The notes under the pieces: generated by a model
What the model was told of the DNA's origin: nothing
Database searches by the model: none
What the model saw: the letters and a program-made list of their open reading frames with translations, nothing else
Translations under genes and position numbers: made by a program
Source of the DNA: Eubacteriales Family XIII. Incertae Sedis bacterium
GTDB lineage: Bacteria > Bacillota > Clostridia > Peptostreptococcales > Anaerovoracaceae
Reading direction: 5' to 3'
Assembly: GCA_031287295.1 (NCBI GenBank)
Contig: JAITTH010000054.1
Coordinates: 1 to 6,400 of the forward strand
Length of the DNA stretch: 6,400 bases
In this document: positions 6,386-6,400 of the stretch, one piece after another
How positions within the stretch are numbered: the stretch's first letter is position 1
How the letters are laid out: each line of letters starts with the position of its first letter

Positions 6386-6386
6386 A

Positions 6387-6400
6387 ATGGGAAAAGCTTA
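6387..6400 (+). CDS. Start of a downstream gene (N-terminal MGKA... only)
   Basis: ATG at 6387 is preceded by GAGGA (6376-6380) with a six-base spacer, a standard initiation site. Only MGKA plus the first two bases of a fifth codon (TA, so Tyr unless a stop) fit in the window. A start like MGKAY resembles the MGRAY or MGRAF openings of some YebC/PmpR-family transcription regulators, but five residues cannot identify a protein and no function is assigned. The long structured leader suggests the gene has its own promoter and possibly leader-level control. Confidence 0.55.

Noticed and set aside
6255..6386. T-box or a common riboswitch class in the leader
   Set aside because: I see no T-box AGGGTGG...CCGCG segment and none of the core motifs I know for TPP, FMN, SAM-I, purine, lysine, glycine or fluoride riboswitches. 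The window also ends before a full leader-gene context.

Overview
The window looks like an ordinary chromosomal stretch from a bacterium, most likely an anaerobic member of the Bacillota (Firmicutes). The inference rests on three things: a moderate base composition, a clear GGAGGT ribosome binding site with two TTG start codons, and an RND pump and a YdcF-type membrane protein that resemble Firmicutes versions more than proteobacterial ones. I cannot name a genus. There are no rRNA or tRNA genes, insertion sequences, CRISPR arrays or phage genes.

Layout: (1) 1-207, plus strand, is the C-terminal tail of a gene that begins outside the window, possibly an OST-HTH/LOTUS RNA-binding winged helix. 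(2) It converges, with only 13 bases between, on a minus-strand pair (221-2355). This pair is a divergent glyceraldehyde-3-phosphate dehydrogenase (1270-2355), followed 20 bases later by a polytopic membrane protein with a C-terminal YdcF/DUF218 domain (221-1249). (3) A 177-base divergent intergenic region (2356-2532) carries one plausible promoter for each direction. (4) 2533-6231, plus strand, is a complete 1232-residue RND efflux permease with a large coiled-coil-like insertion in its first periplasmic domain. (5) 6232-6386 is a non-coding leader with a likely promoter, a long imperfect hairpin and a possible 10-codon leader peptide. (6) The first codons of another gene start at 6387 with a good ribosome binding site.

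The dehydrogenase and YdcF gene are probably one transcription unit. The RND permease is read from the opposite side of the shared intergenic region, and no adaptor, outer-membrane factor or regulator gene is next to it here. No gene present forms an evident new multi-gene system.

The points most worth following up are the non-canonical cofactor and phosphate-site residues of the dehydrogenase, the pump's asymmetric coiled-coil insertion, and the structured leader before the gene at 6387.
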